Positions 9,164 to 17,513 of a stretch of 64,000 bases of DNA are shown here, one piece after another (position 1 is the stretch's first letter; each line of letters begins with the position of its first letter). The DNA lies in assembly GCF_008935075.1 (NCBI RefSeq), contig NZ_CP044545.1, positions 1,701,501 to 1,765,500 on the forward strand, written 5' to 3'. The notes beneath the pieces were generated by a model. That model was not told the origin of the DNA. It worked only from the letters and a program-made list of their open reading frames with translations, and did no database searches. The DNA is from Pradoshia sp. D12 (GTDB lineage: Bacteria; Bacillota; Bacilli; Bacillales; Pradoshiaceae). Made by a program: the position numbers and the translations under genes.

Positions 9164-9280
9164 AGTAAAAATGGTCAGTGTGAGTTACAAGTAACCGATT
9201 ATTTGCAGAGCGTGGGATTCAAAGTGAACTCTGTTTATCTATATCATATTAGCTGTTTATTGAATGGCATCGCATAGCAT

Positions 9281-9481
9281 AGGTGTCTGAAAGGTGGAGG
9301 ATAGGTGTTATGCTGCACCCATGGCACACCTATGCCGCACCTATGCGGGGTCAAAGGTGTCTGGAAGGTGCTGAATAGATGCTATGCTACATCTTTGTTA
9401 CACCTATTCCTAATTAAAGGTGTTTGATAGATGTAAGATAGGCGTAGGATACCGTGGCTTTCCTGCATCTTCTATACACCT
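9281..9481. repeat. Three degenerate AGGTGT...ACACCT repeat units
   Basis: Three related units, each opening with AGGTGT and closing with the inverted ACACCT, lie head-to-tail at about 9281-9331, 9355-9405 and 9418-9481. The first two both continue as AGGTGTCTG(A/G)AAGGTG and share an ATGCTATGCT-like core. Together they occupy most of the long gap between ynbB and glnR. No open reading frame with a ribosome binding site covers them. They look like a non-coding intergenic repeat family. Confidence 0.65.
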
Positions 9482-9715
9482 CTAGTGTGTCTGTGCAATA
9501 TCTTTTCTGTATCTTGGTCTATTTGCTCCATAGAGGTAGGTATACTTTTTTGTGGAAAAGAGTTGAATTAATGTGTAAATAGAAGTGCTTTTTTATGTGA
9601 AATTCAAAATAAGGACCAGCTTGTTGCTTTTATTTATAAATTAATAGGTTAATTGTCTGAGTTTGGGGTAAAAGAAGTAAAGCAGTTAAAATGATACATT
9701 ACTCCAGAGATTCCA

Positions 9716-9732
9716 TGTCAGAAAACCTTACA
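9716..9732 (+). promoter_or_regulatory. GlnR/TnrA operator 1 upstream of glnRA
   Basis: TGTCAGAAAACCTTACA matches the GlnR/TnrA consensus TGTNA-N7-TNACA exactly. It lies just upstream of the -35 box, like glnRAo1 of B. subtilis. Confidence 0.9.
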
Positions 9733-9737
9733 TATGA

Positions 9738-9766
9738 TTGACAAAGAAGTTTACATGGCATAAACT
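9738..9766 (+). promoter_or_regulatory. Sigma-A promoter of glnRA overlapping GlnR operator 2
   Basis: The -35 TTGACA (9738-9743) and -10 TAAACT (9761-9766) are separated by 17 bp. A second GlnR-like box, TGACA-N7-TTACA (9739-9755), fits the consensus with one mismatch and overlaps the -35 and spacer. Binding there would block RNA polymerase, matching autorepression under nitrogen excess. Confidence 0.88.
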
Positions 9767-9804
9767 AACAATATCAAGAAGAGGTATTGAAGGAGGATGT
9801 AGTG

Positions 9805-10218
9805 GTGAGCGGTAACATCAGAAGAACCATGCCACTTTTTCCAATGAGTATTGTCATGCAGCTGACCGATTTAACTGCACGTCAAATCCGTTATTATGAA
9901 GAACACAAATTGGTTTATCCAGCCAGAACAGAGGGTAATCGAAGGATGTTTTCGTTAAACGATATTGATCGTCTTTTGGAAATTAAAGAATTGCTTGATC
10001 AAGGCATAAATATGGCTGGGATTAAAAAAATTCTTGAACCTTCTATTTATAATGAAACTGAAATAATTGCTAAAGATGAACATTCTAAAGAAGAAACAAA
10101 ACCAGAATTGACCAATGCGCAATTAAGAAAATTATTGCGTGATGAAATTTTGAAGGCTGGCCGCTTTACAACGAGAGGCAGCAACCAATCTGGTGATATG
10201 CATCGGTTTTTTAATTAA
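9805..10218 (+). CDS. glnR: Nitrogen-responsive repressor GlnR (MerR family)
   Basis: GlnR is a MerR-family dimeric repressor of glnRA, activated through feedback-inhibited glutamine synthetase when glutamine is plentiful. The N-terminal winged helix-turn-helix (IVMQLTDLTARQIRYYEEHK... NRRMFSLNDIDRLLEIK) is well conserved, followed by a short coil and the C-terminal GRFTTRG...GDMHRFFN tail that senses glutamine synthetase. I place the start at GTG 9805, which gives MSGNIRR as in relatives, with AAGGAGG eight bases upstream. A longer in-frame opening at TTG 9787 would start upstream of that site. Both operators lie upstream, and glnA follows after 46 bp. Confidence 0.96.
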   Translation: MSGNIRRTMPLFPMSIVMQLTDLTARQIRYYEEHKLVYPARTEGNRRMFSLNDIDRLLEIKELLDQGINMAGIKKILEPSIYNETEIIAKDEHSKEETKPELTNAQLRKLLRDEILKAGRFTTRGSNQSGDMHRFFN

Positions 10219-10264
10219 AAATTAAAATATAAAAAGCTTTATTATTTAAGGAGGAAAAAGGAAG

Positions 10265-11599
10265 ATGGGGAAATACACTGCGGATGATATTAGAAAGTTA
10301 GCTAAAGATGAAAATGTGAAATTTATTCGATTACAATTTACCGACATTCTGGGAACAATTAAAAACGTAGAAATTCCAGTAAGTCAGCTTGATAAAGCAT
10401 TAGAAAATAAAATGATGTTTGATGGTTCATCCATTGAAGGGTTCGTTCGTATCGAAGAATCTGATATGCTTTTATATCCAGATCTTGATACATGGGTAAT
10501 TTTTCCTTGGACTGCTGAAAAAGGAAAAGTGGCTCGTTTAATCTGCGATATTTACAATCCGGATGGCACACCTTTCTCAGGTGACCCACGTGCTAATTTA
10601 AAACGTGTGTTAGAGGAAATGAAAGAGCTAGGTTTCACAGATTTCAATCTTGGGCCTGAACCAGAATTCTTCTTATTCAAATTGGATCAAGCAGGGGAAC
10701 CAACTTTGGAGTTAAATGATAAAGGCGGATACTTTGACCTTGCTCCTACAGATTTAGGTGAAAATTGCCGTCGCGATATCGTTCTTGAGCTAGAAGAGAT
10801 GGGATTTGAAATTGAAGCTTCCCACCATGAGGTAGCTCCAGGACAACATGAGATTGATTTTAAATATGCTGATGCGATTACAGCATGTGACCAAATCCAA
10901 ACGTTCAAATTGGTAGTAAAAACAATTGCTCGTAAACATGGCTTGCACGCAACTTTCATGGCAAAACCATTGTTCGGTGTGAATGGTTCCGGTATGCACA
11001 TGAACTTATCTTTATTCTCTGATGGAAAGAATGCTTTCTACGATACAAAAGGAAATATCGAATTGAGCGAGACAGCTCATCAATTCATTGCAGGTATCAT
11101 TGAGCATGCGCCTGCGTTCACGGCAGTAACAAATCCAACAGTTAACTCATACAAACGTCTAGTTCCTGGATACGAAGCACCTTGTTATGTTGCATGGTCT
11201 GCTCGTAACCGTAGCCCACTAATCCGTATTCCGGCTTCCCGTGGATTGAGCACACGTGTTGAGGTACGTTCTGTTGACCCAACTGCAAATCCATACCTAG
11301 CTATGGCGGTATTACTTAGCGCTGGTCTTGATGGCATTAGAAATCAGAAAAAAGCTCCGGCGCCAATTGACCGTAATATCTATGTAATGTCTGCACAAGA
11401 ACGTGCTGAAGAAGGTATTAAAGATCTTCCGTCTACATTATATCAAGCGTTAGTAGAATTACAAAAAAACCCAGTCATCATGAATGGTCTAGGTGATCAT
11501 ATCCTGGAACACTTTGTAGAAGCAAAAGAGATTGAATGGGATATGTTTAGAACCCAAGTTCATCCATGGGAGAGAGAACAATATCTTCAAATGTATTAA
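10265..11599 (+). CDS. glnA: Type I glutamine synthetase
   Basis: Glutamine synthetase makes glutamine from glutamate, ammonia and ATP and forms a dodecamer. The 444-residue length and features are those of the Gram-positive I-alpha class, which is controlled by feedback inhibition rather than adenylylation. Visible signatures are the beta-grasp [20 protein letters not shown], the metal-binding [10 protein letters not shown] and [18 protein letters not shown], the ATP-binding [12 protein letters not shown], and [13 protein letters not shown]...[16 protein letters not shown]. An AAGGAGG site precedes the ATG. It is the second gene of the GlnR-repressed operon and is closed by a strong terminator. 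Confidence 0.98.
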   Translation: MGKYTADDIRKLAKDENVKFIRLQFTDILGTIKNVEIPVSQLDKALENKMMFDGSSIEGFVRIEESDMLLYPDLDTWVIFPWTAEKGKVARLICDIYNPDGTPFSGDPRANLKRVLEEMKELGFTDFNLGPEPEFFLFKLDQAGEPTLELNDKGGYFDLAPTDLGENCRRDIVLELEEMGFEIEASHHEVAPGQHEIDFKYADAITACDQIQTFKLVVKTIARKHGLHATFMAKPLFGVNGSGMHMNLSLFSDGKNAFYDTKGNIELSETAHQFIAGIIEHAPAFTAVTNPTVNSYKRLVPGYEAPCYVAWSARNRSPLIRIPASRGLSTRVEVRSVDPTANPYLAMAVLLSAGLDGIRNQKKAPAPIDRNIYVMSAQERAEEGIKDLPSTLYQALVELQKNPVIMNGLGDHILEHFVEAKEIEWDMFRTQVHPWEREQYLQMY

Positions 11600-11606
11600 T
11601 AGCTGA

Positions 11607-11640
11607 AACCCTTGACACTGCTAGCGTCAAGGGTTTTTTA
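11607..11640 (+). terminator. Terminator of glnRA
   Basis: A perfect 10-bp stem AACCCTTGAC/GTCAAGGGTT (11607-11616 and 11626-11635) is followed by a T-run. Confidence 0.92.
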
Positions 11641-11711
11641 TTTGGTGGGGCAATCACATGTTTTTAGCTTGTCCAAATTTTCACCCCGCTTTTGCCCCGC
11701 CTCTAAACATT

Positions 11712-11945
11712 TTAACTTTTTGTGAAATCTTCAAATTTCTCCATAGTATCTTTTTCGATTTTCTTAGAGACGCGAGAGTACACATCAGCGGTGATCTGAA
11801 TGGATCCATGACCCAATCGTACTTGGATGTATTTCATCGAAGCTCCTGATTCTAGAAGTAGAACAGCATGAGTATGCCTTAAAGCGTGAATTGTATCTTT
11901 GGCAATCCGGCTCTTTTATGGATTCGTTCCATAGCATTAAATAGT
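11712..11945 (-). pseudogene. Phage integrase (tyrosine recombinase) C-terminal remnant
   Basis: On the minus strand the last 55 or so codons of a tyrosine recombinase are readable, ending at 11712. They contain the catalytic Arg-X-X-His in HALRHTHAVLLLESG, the LGHGS histidine and the YSRV tyrosine. Immediately upstream the homologous segment (LFNAMERIHKRAGLP) continues in a different frame, so one base has been lost at about 11901-11908; an in-frame stop follows further upstream and nothing recognisable lies beyond it. The N-terminal DNA-binding part is missing. It lies about 110 bp past glnA and marks the edge of a decayed prophage running to about 14590. Confidence 0.85.
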
Positions 11946-12028
11946 TACAGGAAATGAATATCCTGTTCGAAAGGTTTCGTGGATTTAAAGTATAATTGGA
12001 ACATACTATGCGGTAACATGAGAAGAAT

Positions 12029-12064
12029 AAATAAGAGGGTTCCTAAGTGGGATTCCTCTTATTT
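12029..12064. terminator. Hairpin AAATAAGAGG/CCTCTTATTT
   Basis: A perfect 10-bp stem (12029-12038 and 12055-12064) with a 16-nt loop lies between the integrase remnant and the next small ORF. The terminal ATTT makes it a plausible terminator in either direction. Confidence 0.6.
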
Positions 12065-12155
12065 GTATATGACAAATGAACCGCATCTTGAGCCTCTTGT
12101 TGAAGTTATATACCAACGCTATTATTAACGTAAGTCGGATAAAGGATGATTATAT

Positions 12156-12293
12156 ATGAAGAAACTTTTGTGTATTTTCCACACCATGCGGTTACGCTAT
12201 TTGCTTCAACATGTGGAATCATCTAAGGAAGTGAATCAAAAAATTCTTCTTTTGCATTTAAAATTAAACGAATTAGAAAAGCTGAAAATTTAA
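12156..12293 (+). CDS. Small phage-like hypothetical protein
   Basis: A 45-residue ORF begins MKKLLCIFHTMRLRYLLQHV, and a potential coiled-coil/amphipathic helix occupies its second half. AAAGGATG lies about ten bases before the ATG and a terminator follows at once, which makes it credible. The position in the prophage remnant suggests a phage origin; the family is not recognised. Confidence 0.45.
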   Translation: MKKLLCIFHTMRLRYLLQHVESSKEVNQKILLLHLKLNELEKLKI

Positions 12294-12301
12294 AATTAAA
12301 G

Positions 12302-12331
12302 GGACTTTCCACTCTGGAAGTCCTCTTTTTT
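12302..12331 (+). terminator. Terminator after the 45-aa ORF
   Basis: A GGACTT..CCA/TGG..AAGTCC stem (12302-12311 and 12315-12323) is followed by TCTTTTTT. Confidence 0.75.
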
Positions 12332-12400
12332 ATAAAAACTTTTTACCTCTTATTAATAAATCGCCTCTGACTGATATTATAAAAGTAGGAGGCGATAAAA

Positions 12401-12523
12401 ATGAGATACACATGGAAAACTGATGCTAGAATTCCATGGGAACCGGAAGCGGATGAATTTCTGGAGAAACAACTAAGAATACACTCTAAAGAGAAGTTTG
12501 CTGTTATAGCGAGAAAAAATTAG
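12401..12523 (+). CDS. Small ORF, possibly the 5' end of a broken phage gene
   Basis: A 40-residue ORF begins MRYTWKTDARIPWEPEADEF. TAGGAGGCG sits at ideal distance from the ATG, so it is probably translated. Its end overlaps a second open stretch in another frame (from about 12505) that looks HNH-like. The two may be the halves of one frameshifted gene. Confidence 0.45.
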   Translation: MRYTWKTDARIPWEPEADEFLEKQLRIHSKEKFAVIARKN

Positions 12524-12677
12524 CCCATCCACTTTGTGAAGGACATAGCGAAAAGCCCTTTATAGATCGCCTTAGTTGGATAAAAAACGGCAAGCAGAAT
12601 CCAGGTGTATGCTCGGCCAATATAGTGCACACAATCCCTTAAGGGAAGGGGAGAAGTCTTACCATTTAAGGATTTAA
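12505..12677 (+). pseudogene. Probable HNH endonuclease remnant
   Basis: An open stretch without its own start reads KLAHPLCEGHSEKP ... ANIVHTIP and then stops. A shift of frame at about 12637 continues as PLREGEKSYHLRI. The order PLC-x-x-H, ANxVHxIPLxEG resembles the core of phage HNH nucleases of the PLCxxC...VHHIxPL type, with the second metal-ligand cysteine and first core histidine altered. I infer a decayed HNH gene of the kind usually placed beside phage terminase genes. The identification rests on short motifs only. Confidence 0.35.
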
Positions 12678-12813
12678 TATAAAAAAGCGAGTCAGTTTTT
12701 ATGCCCAGCAAAATTGCTCGCCTCTGTCAAAAACTATAGTTGCCGTTTAATTTATTTTAAGTGTCCTCCAGGGCTCTTTTTATATATTCTAATAAAAGGG
12801 GGTACTGATAAAA

Positions 12814-13431
12814 ATGGGGAAAATTATAGATATTTCACATCACCAGCCACCATCATCTATAAATTATGACAAACTAGCCAAGGAAGTGGATTTAGTTATT
12901 GTTCGTACTCAGTATGGATCTTCTACAATCGACAGACATTATAAAACTCATCACAAGGAATTTAATAAGCGTGGTGTACCAACTAATGCCTATGCGTGGG
13001 TAAGAGGTATTTCGATCTCTGATATGGAGAAAGAGGCTACTGATTTTTATAACCGGACTAAAGAATTTAGCCCGCCTGTTTACTGGCTTGACGTTGAGGA
13101 GAAGAGCATGAAAGATATGAGAGCAGGGGTTAAGGTCTATGCAAAGAAATTGAGAGCTCTTGGGGTGAAGAAAGTAGGGATATATATTGCCAATCATCTT
13201 TATAAATCCTTTAATATCGATATAAGAGACTTTGATGCTGTTTGGATACCTTCTTATGGGCGTAACAATGGCATGCGAGCAAGTAGCAGGAAACCTGACT
13301 ATGTTTGCGACTTATGGCAGTTTACAGACAAAGGAATAGTAGATGGATATGCTGGTAATGTAGACTTGAATGCAATTATAAGTAATAAACCATTGAGTTA
13401 TTTCACGGGTAAGTATGATCAAATCACATAG
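12814..13431 (+). CDS. GH25 muramidase (phage-type endolysin)
   Basis: A 205-residue glycoside hydrolase family 25 domain that cleaves MurNAc-beta-1,4-GlcNAc in peptidoglycan. The N-terminal DISHHQ (about 6-11), the catalytic acidic pair in YWLDVEEKS (D93, E95) and the C-terminal DLWQFTDKGIVDGYAGNVDLN are all present, so the domain appears complete. It lacks the C-terminal SH3 or LysM wall-binding domain common in such lysins. No signal peptide is seen, consistent with a holin-dependent phage lysin. GGGGG lies before the ATG. Downstream lie an XhlA-like gene and a broken holin, forming a relic lysis cassette. Confidence 0.9.
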   Translation: MGKIIDISHHQPPSSINYDKLAKEVDLVIVRTQYGSSTIDRHYKTHHKEFNKRGVPTNAYAWVRGISISDMEKEATDFYNRTKEFSPPVYWLDVEEKSMKDMRAGVKVYAKKLRALGVKKVGIYIANHLYKSFNIDIRDFDAVWIPSYGRNNGMRASSRKPDYVCDLWQFTDKGIVDGYAGNVDLNAIISNKPLSYFTGKYDQIT

Positions 13432-13434
13432 TAT

Positions 13435-13467
13435 GAGGGGACTTCTAGTTGGAGTCCTCTTTTTTTG
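13435..13467 (+). terminator. Terminator after the GH25 lysin
   Basis: A GAGGGGACT/GGAGTCCTC-type stem is followed by seven Ts. It resembles the terminator at 12302. Confidence 0.8.
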
Positions 13468-13594
13468 CCTAAAGTGATGCTCGTGTAAAGTGAGCCATTC
13501 TCTTGGCCAACTATTCAGACATTAAATGATAGTTACAAAGTCTAATTATGGCACAAAAGAAAGATTCTTCGCATATGATGAGGGTGAAGGTTAC

Positions 13595-13909
13595 ATGTTA
13601 AAACAGTTGGTGATGAATATGTTAGAAGAGTTCAAAGAGTACAAGCGTCAGACGGAAGGGCAATTTGATAAACAGGACGTGCGTTTTGAAAAACATGAAC
13701 TCCGGATGGACAAGCAGGAGGATCGGTTGGACCAAATGCGTAGTACACAAATTGTACACGATCAACAGATTGCTGGTATTTTAGAAACCCTAAAAGACAT
13801 TAAAGGAGATACTGTATGGTTAAGAAGAACTGTGACCGCTGCCGTTATAGGTGGAACTATTCCAGCGGTTATCGGTTTTATTGTGTTTGCTATACAAAAA
13901 CTGAACTAA
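13595..13909 (+). CDS. XhlA-like haemolysin/holin-associated protein
   Basis: About 104 residues from the ATG at 13595. A long charged coiled coil (repeated FDKQDVRFEKHELRMDKQEDRL heptads) is followed by KDIKGDTVWLRRTVTAAVIGG and one C-terminal membrane helix. This matches the XhlA layout (coil, IK.D..WL.RTV, terminal helix), a protein that works with a holin and endolysin in PBSX-type lysis. The frame is open back to an ATG at 13526, but only 13595 has a nearby GAGGGTGAAGG, so I prefer it. Confidence 0.78.
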   Translation: MLKQLVMNMLEEFKEYKRQTEGQFDKQDVRFEKHELRMDKQEDRLDQMRSTQIVHDQQIAGILETLKDIKGDTVWLRRTVTAAVIGGTIPAVIGFIVFAIQKLN

Positions 13910-13918
13910 GGAGGGTGG

Positions 13919-14299
13919 ATGATGAAAAGGTCTATACCATATTTTGAGGCACTAGTTAGTATATTGAGCTATTACCTTGCTATGGTATGTATGTTCAACA
14001 ATGATATGTTTCAGCAATTGCCAGAGTTATATGGAACTTTAAGTCAGTTGGGAAGCGAGACATTGTTTGCTCTCATTTTCTTTTCTGCAGCTACCATTAA
14101 GGTTATTGGGCTGGTTATTAATAGTTATGTAATGAGAAAGTTTGGGTTAGGGTTATCCGCCTTAATTTATTTAATCATTGCTGTTTCTTATGCCACGAGT
14201 GAAATGTCCTTAAATTGGGGGGCAGGGATTTTCTTTTTACTGTCAGCATTCAGCCTTTTAAATATATTTGAAGTTAGGCATACTAAGTTAATGGAGTGA
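13919..14299 (+). CDS. Small four-helix membrane protein of the prophage lysis region
   Basis: A 126-residue protein with about four predicted membrane helices and short polar loops. An AAGGAGGG site is followed by two consecutive ATGs (13919, 13922). It starts nine bases after the XhlA-like gene and ends just before the holin remnant, so it belongs to the lysis cassette and could be membrane-active. I do not recognise the family. Confidence 0.7.
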   Translation: MMKRSIPYFEALVSILSYYLAMVCMFNNDMFQQLPELYGTLSQLGSETLFALIFFSAATIKVIGLVINSYVMRKFGLGLSALIYLIIAVSYATSEMSLNWGAGIFFLLSAFSLLNIFEVRHTKLME

Positions 14300-14303
14300 T
14301 AGA

Positions 14304-14589
14304 ATGAATTGGAAAGTACGTTTTAAAAACCCAACCTTATTATTGCATTTGCTACTTTAGTCACCAGATTTATATATAAGTTGCTCGGTTTAATAGGAGT
14401 CATGCCGTCTGTCGCAGAAGATGATACACCACAATTAGTTTTGATTTTTGTGGTTATTTTAGCTGGATTGGTATTGTTCAGGATCCGACCATTAAAGGAA
14501 TAGGAGACAGTAGACAAGCCTTGACTTATGAAGTGCCAAGAGATGACAAACCCGATGTATATGTACCATTGGGTTTCTTGTGTTCATAA
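14304..14589 (+). pseudogene. phi-LC3-type holin, broken by two frameshifts
   Basis: The characteristic phi-LC3 family start MNWKVRFKNP is at 14304 and is followed by an early stop. Shifting frame gives two hydrophobic segments (NLIIAFATLVTRFIYKLLGL ... LVLIFVVILAGLVLF). A second shift gives the family's conserved DPTIKGIGDSRQALTYEVPR tail, ending at 14589. All three parts of a small two-helix holin are therefore present but out of frame, so the gene is inactive as read. It completes the decayed lysis cassette with the GH25 lysin and XhlA-like protein. Confidence 0.88.
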
Positions 14590-14640
14590 TATGCGTTACC
14601 TAAGACGTATCATCTCAAAACTCTGCCTTACATAAAAGAA

Positions 14641-14671
14641 GAGAAGGCAATCCTTTTAGGACCGCCTTCTC
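14641..14671 (-). terminator. Terminator shared by the nuclease gene and the prophage remnant
   Basis: A GAGAAGGC/GCCTTCTC stem (14641-14648 and 14664-14671). On the minus strand it is followed by a TTCTTTTATG tract, closing the nuclease gene. Confidence 0.75.
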
Positions 14672-14687
14672 AAGAATTTATTGAGCA

Positions 14688-17069
14688 TTATTTTAGCATG
14701 GTTTGGATTAATACAGGGTCATGATCACTTGCTCGTCCGTGTTCTTCCATGAAGGCAGCGTTGATGTGAACGATATCAACAGCTGTACGCAATGTTAGTG
14801 GTTTCGAAACAAGGATATGGTCTAGCACTTGTAAATTTCCTTGATAGGCATACGTATAGCGGTCAATTGAGGGAATCAAATCAATCATATTCGTCAGTTC
14901 CCTTCCCTTCAGTGTTTTGAGTGTATCTGTAAATTCAAAGTCATTTAAGTCTCCGAGAGCAATAATATTGGCATTCTTGTTCTTGGACTGGATTTCTTTT
15001 ACAAATTGATTCACCACATTTGCCATGCTAATGCGCTGCTCCTCACTAGACAATATAGCCGGCTGGTTTTTTCCAAAGAGCGGCTGATCTCCGCCTTTTG
15101 AATTAAAATGGTTAGCGATGACGATAACATCCTTCCCATTAAAGGTGAATTGGGCAGCTAAAGGCTTACGACTACTATCGAAAGCAGGATTTTCAGGATC
15201 AATTCGTCCTGGATTAGCTGTCAGTTTGCCATCTTCATAGCTGACTGCTTCATTCGCACTGCCTTTTGGAGCAGGAGTGAGTGACACTCGCTCTGGGTTA
15301 TATAAAAATCCAACGCGAATATTCGCTCCAGGAGCGCCTCCGTCTTGATTATTAACCGGCGCAATATCTGTGAATGAATAAGAAGGACCGCCCAACTCTT
15401 TGATTTTATCAATCAATGTTTGATAGCTTGCACTTGCATCTGTATTACCGCTATTTGTGGCACCATCATTATCCTGTATTTCAGTAAGTCCAATGATATC
15501 AGGCTGATTTAAATTGTCAGTAATGGCTTTTGCAAGTTTAGTAGTTTTCTCGTCGCTTTCCTTCGGGGAGAAATTTTCTACGTTATAGGAAGCGACTGTC
15601 AGTTTTTTGGCATGTTGCTTAAATTTCGTTACCTCTTGTTTCAGGCTACCGTTTTTAAGCTCTGGTAAATTTTCTTTATCAGATAAGATTCGGTAATTGC
15701 TGAAACCATAACTTACAACACCATGAATATCTCCAGTAAATGAATCGCCTGTCTTGGTAACAAAGCTTGAATCACCAGTATCAATGATGAGTCGCTCAGG
15801 GTTATAATCGTTTTCTGAAATCCTCAAGCCTTTTGCCAGGGTGTTGAGTAAAGTATATTTTGACACTACATATAGTTCGCCATAATCCTGCGGTGCAATA
15901 ACCTTCGGCTGTTTAATGTTTACGAGCATTCCCTCTAGGCTCTCGTAATAATCAATCCCGTCCTGATATGGATCAAACTTGCTGAACTGGTCGTTATCGA
16001 TGATTCGTGTTGGCTGTCCTTTAAGCGGGCTAATCTCAATCGGCTTAGGGAGCGGTTGTGAGTCATTTACAATCGTAATGTTAGTAGCATTGATTTCTGT
16101 AACCGGTAAATCCGTTGTTAATTTTTCTGCATAACCTTCAAGTACCCATTCTTTAACCTGACCGCTTGCTTTAATGGTATTACCAACTTGTGCAGCATGG
16201 TTCCTTTTATAGACAAGTATGCCTTCTGAGGTGGCAGGGTTTTTATCAGGCGTTAGAGATTGCATGTAAAAGTTGTTAGCATCGGCAATATAAGTTACGA
16301 TGCCTTCAACATCTGCCACATATTGATCCTGATATGGAGAGTGGTGCTCGGCACCTTGAATGTCATGTATCTGTAAACCGCTAGTGGCAATGTAATAGGC
16401 TAGTGATACAATATCACTGTTTTTATAGCCGTCTGCTACGACGATTGCTTTAATTGTCGTGTTTTCTGCGATGATGATAGGGGTCGTGTACACTTCGCTG
16501 TCTATGGTAGGTTCCATCCCATTTGTTGTGTAGTAGATGGTTGCGTTTTCCGTCTCTGTAGTTAAGGAAATAGCTGTTCCAGCTGATACTGGTCCTGGAG
16601 AGACTGAGCTCGCAGCAGCGGCAGCTTTCGGAGTTGGATCATGTTCTTCTGCAAAAACAATGGAGGTAGGTGATTTTAATCCAGGCACTGTATAGTAAGC
16701 CTCAAGATTTCCAGTAACGTGAATTTTACTCCCGATGATGGATGGATTAGACTGAAGCCCAAATTCTGCTCGGAATTTAGCCGGGAGCTGGATAGGAAGC
16801 AGTTTTTCTTTATCCGTTTCATTGGGTGAATCAGCTAGCGCAATATTAAAATCACTGCTGAATGGTGCTTCAAAATTGTAGCTATTATTTCCTGTCGTAT
16901 GGGCAACGATATAGCCTTCAACAGTAGCATTGCCTGTATTGTTTGCTATTGCCTCTGTTACAGTAATTGGTCCATCTGCCTTGGGTGTTACCGCAGGAAT
17001 GAACGATAAGAGGAGCAGGAACACGAGAAAGGCTGGGACGAAGAAACGATTAATATTGGATTTTGACAT
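14688..17069 (-). CDS. Secreted multidomain endonuclease/exonuclease/phosphatase-family nuclease
   Basis: A 793-residue exported protein. The N-terminal signal peptide (NRFFVPAFLVFLLLLSFIPAV) is followed by OB-fold-like regions of the YhcR type (ITVTEAIANNTGNATVEGYIV; GIVTYIADANNFYMQS). A chitobiase C-terminal-like module (ENATIYYTTNGMEPT) lies between them. The catalytic EEP domain runs from about 489 to 790: VASYNVENF, GLTEIQD, NHFNSKGGD, LGDLNDFE and ASDHDPV, the last holding the catalytic Asp-His. It most likely degrades extracellular DNA/RNA for phosphate and nucleotides. No LPXTG anchor is visible. An AAAGGAGAG site supports the ATG. It is monocistronic. Confidence 0.9.
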   Translation of the reverse strand: MSKSNINRFFVPAFLVFLLLLSFIPAVTPKADGPITVTEAIANNTGNATVEGYIVAHTTGNNSYNFEAPFSSDFNIALADSPNETDKEKLLPIQLPAKFRAEFGLQSNPSIIGSKIHVTGNLEAYYTVPGLKSPTSIVFAEEHDPTPKAAAAASSVSPGPVSAGTAISLTTETENATIYYTTNGMEPTIDSEVYTTPIIIAENTTIKAIVVADGYKNSDIVSLAYYIATSGLQIHDIQGAEHHSPYQDQYVADVEGIVTYIADANNFYMQSLTPDKNPATSEGILVYKRNHAAQVGNTIKASGQVKEWVLEGYAEKLTTDLPVTEINATNITIVNDSQPLPKPIEISPLKGQPTRIIDNDQFSKFDPYQDGIDYYESLEGMLVNIKQPKVIAPQDYGELYVVSKYTLLNTLAKGLRISENDYNPERLIIDTGDSSFVTKTGDSFTGDIHGVVSYGFSNYRILSDKENLPELKNGSLKQEVTKFKQHAKKLTVASYNVENFSPKESDEKTTKLAKAITDNLNQPDIIGLTEIQDNDGATNSGNTDASASYQTLIDKIKELGGPSYSFTDIAPVNNQDGGAPGANIRVGFLYNPERVSLTPAPKGSANEAVSYEDGKLTANPGRIDPENPAFDSSRKPLAAQFTFNGKDVIVIANHFNSKGGDQPLFGKNQPAILSSEEQRISMANVVNQFVKEIQSKNKNANIIALGDLNDFEFTDTLKTLKGRELTNMIDLIPSIDRYTYAYQGNLQVLDHILVSKPLTLRTAVDIVHINAAFMEEHGRASDHDPVLIQTMLK

Positions 17070-17497
17070 TCGACACTCTCCTTTAAATTTCTATCATTTC
17101 TCCCATATACTACAAAAAAGAGGGCAATTAGTACAGGGTGGTTAGATTCATCTTTCAATTGAAAGTTATAGTCAATATAAGTAAAAAGTCATGATTCTAT
17201 TGTTTTTTAGAAAGGTATTGACTCTGAATCCTCAATTTTTTGAAGTTAGAAATATCGTTTAGTAAAAAATATCGAGTTTCTTCTATTAAATATAGGGCTG
17301 AGAGAATACTATAGCCAGAATGAGCCTAGGAGAGAGCTTTTTATTTTCATTAGATTAACATCTTAATGAAGTTAAGGTGCAGATTTGATGAACTAGGATA
17401 GGAAAATACGGGGTAAGAATTATAGAAAAAATGAAGAGAAAACACTAAGTAGGAAAAGTATGAATAGAGGTTGAATGTAGGCAAATAAAAAACCCCG
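17070..17497. other. Intergenic region upstream of the nuclease gene
   Basis: AT-rich and without a supported gene. It should hold the promoter of the nuclease gene on the minus strand. Short open frames here lack ribosome binding sites. Confidence 0.4.
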
Positions 17498-17513
17498 TTA
17501 ATCGAGACGGGGT
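17484..17513 (-). terminator. Terminator overlapping the stop of the 55-aa ORF
   Basis: On the minus strand, ACCCCGT pairs with ACGGGGT around an 8-nt loop and is followed by TTTTTTATTTG. Confidence 0.8.

Noticed and set aside
9281-9481. CRISPR-like array
   Set aside because: Units are degenerate, differ in length and lack constant repeats with unique spacers; no cas genes are nearby.
12076-12159. Twenty-seven-codon ORF overlapping the 45-aa ORF start by ATGA
   Set aside because: The overlap is suggestive but there is no ribosome binding site and no recognisable sequence.
12520-12711. Minus-strand 63-codon frame in the prophage remnant
   Set aside because: It is antisense to the HNH-like plus-strand pieces and has no ribosome binding site.
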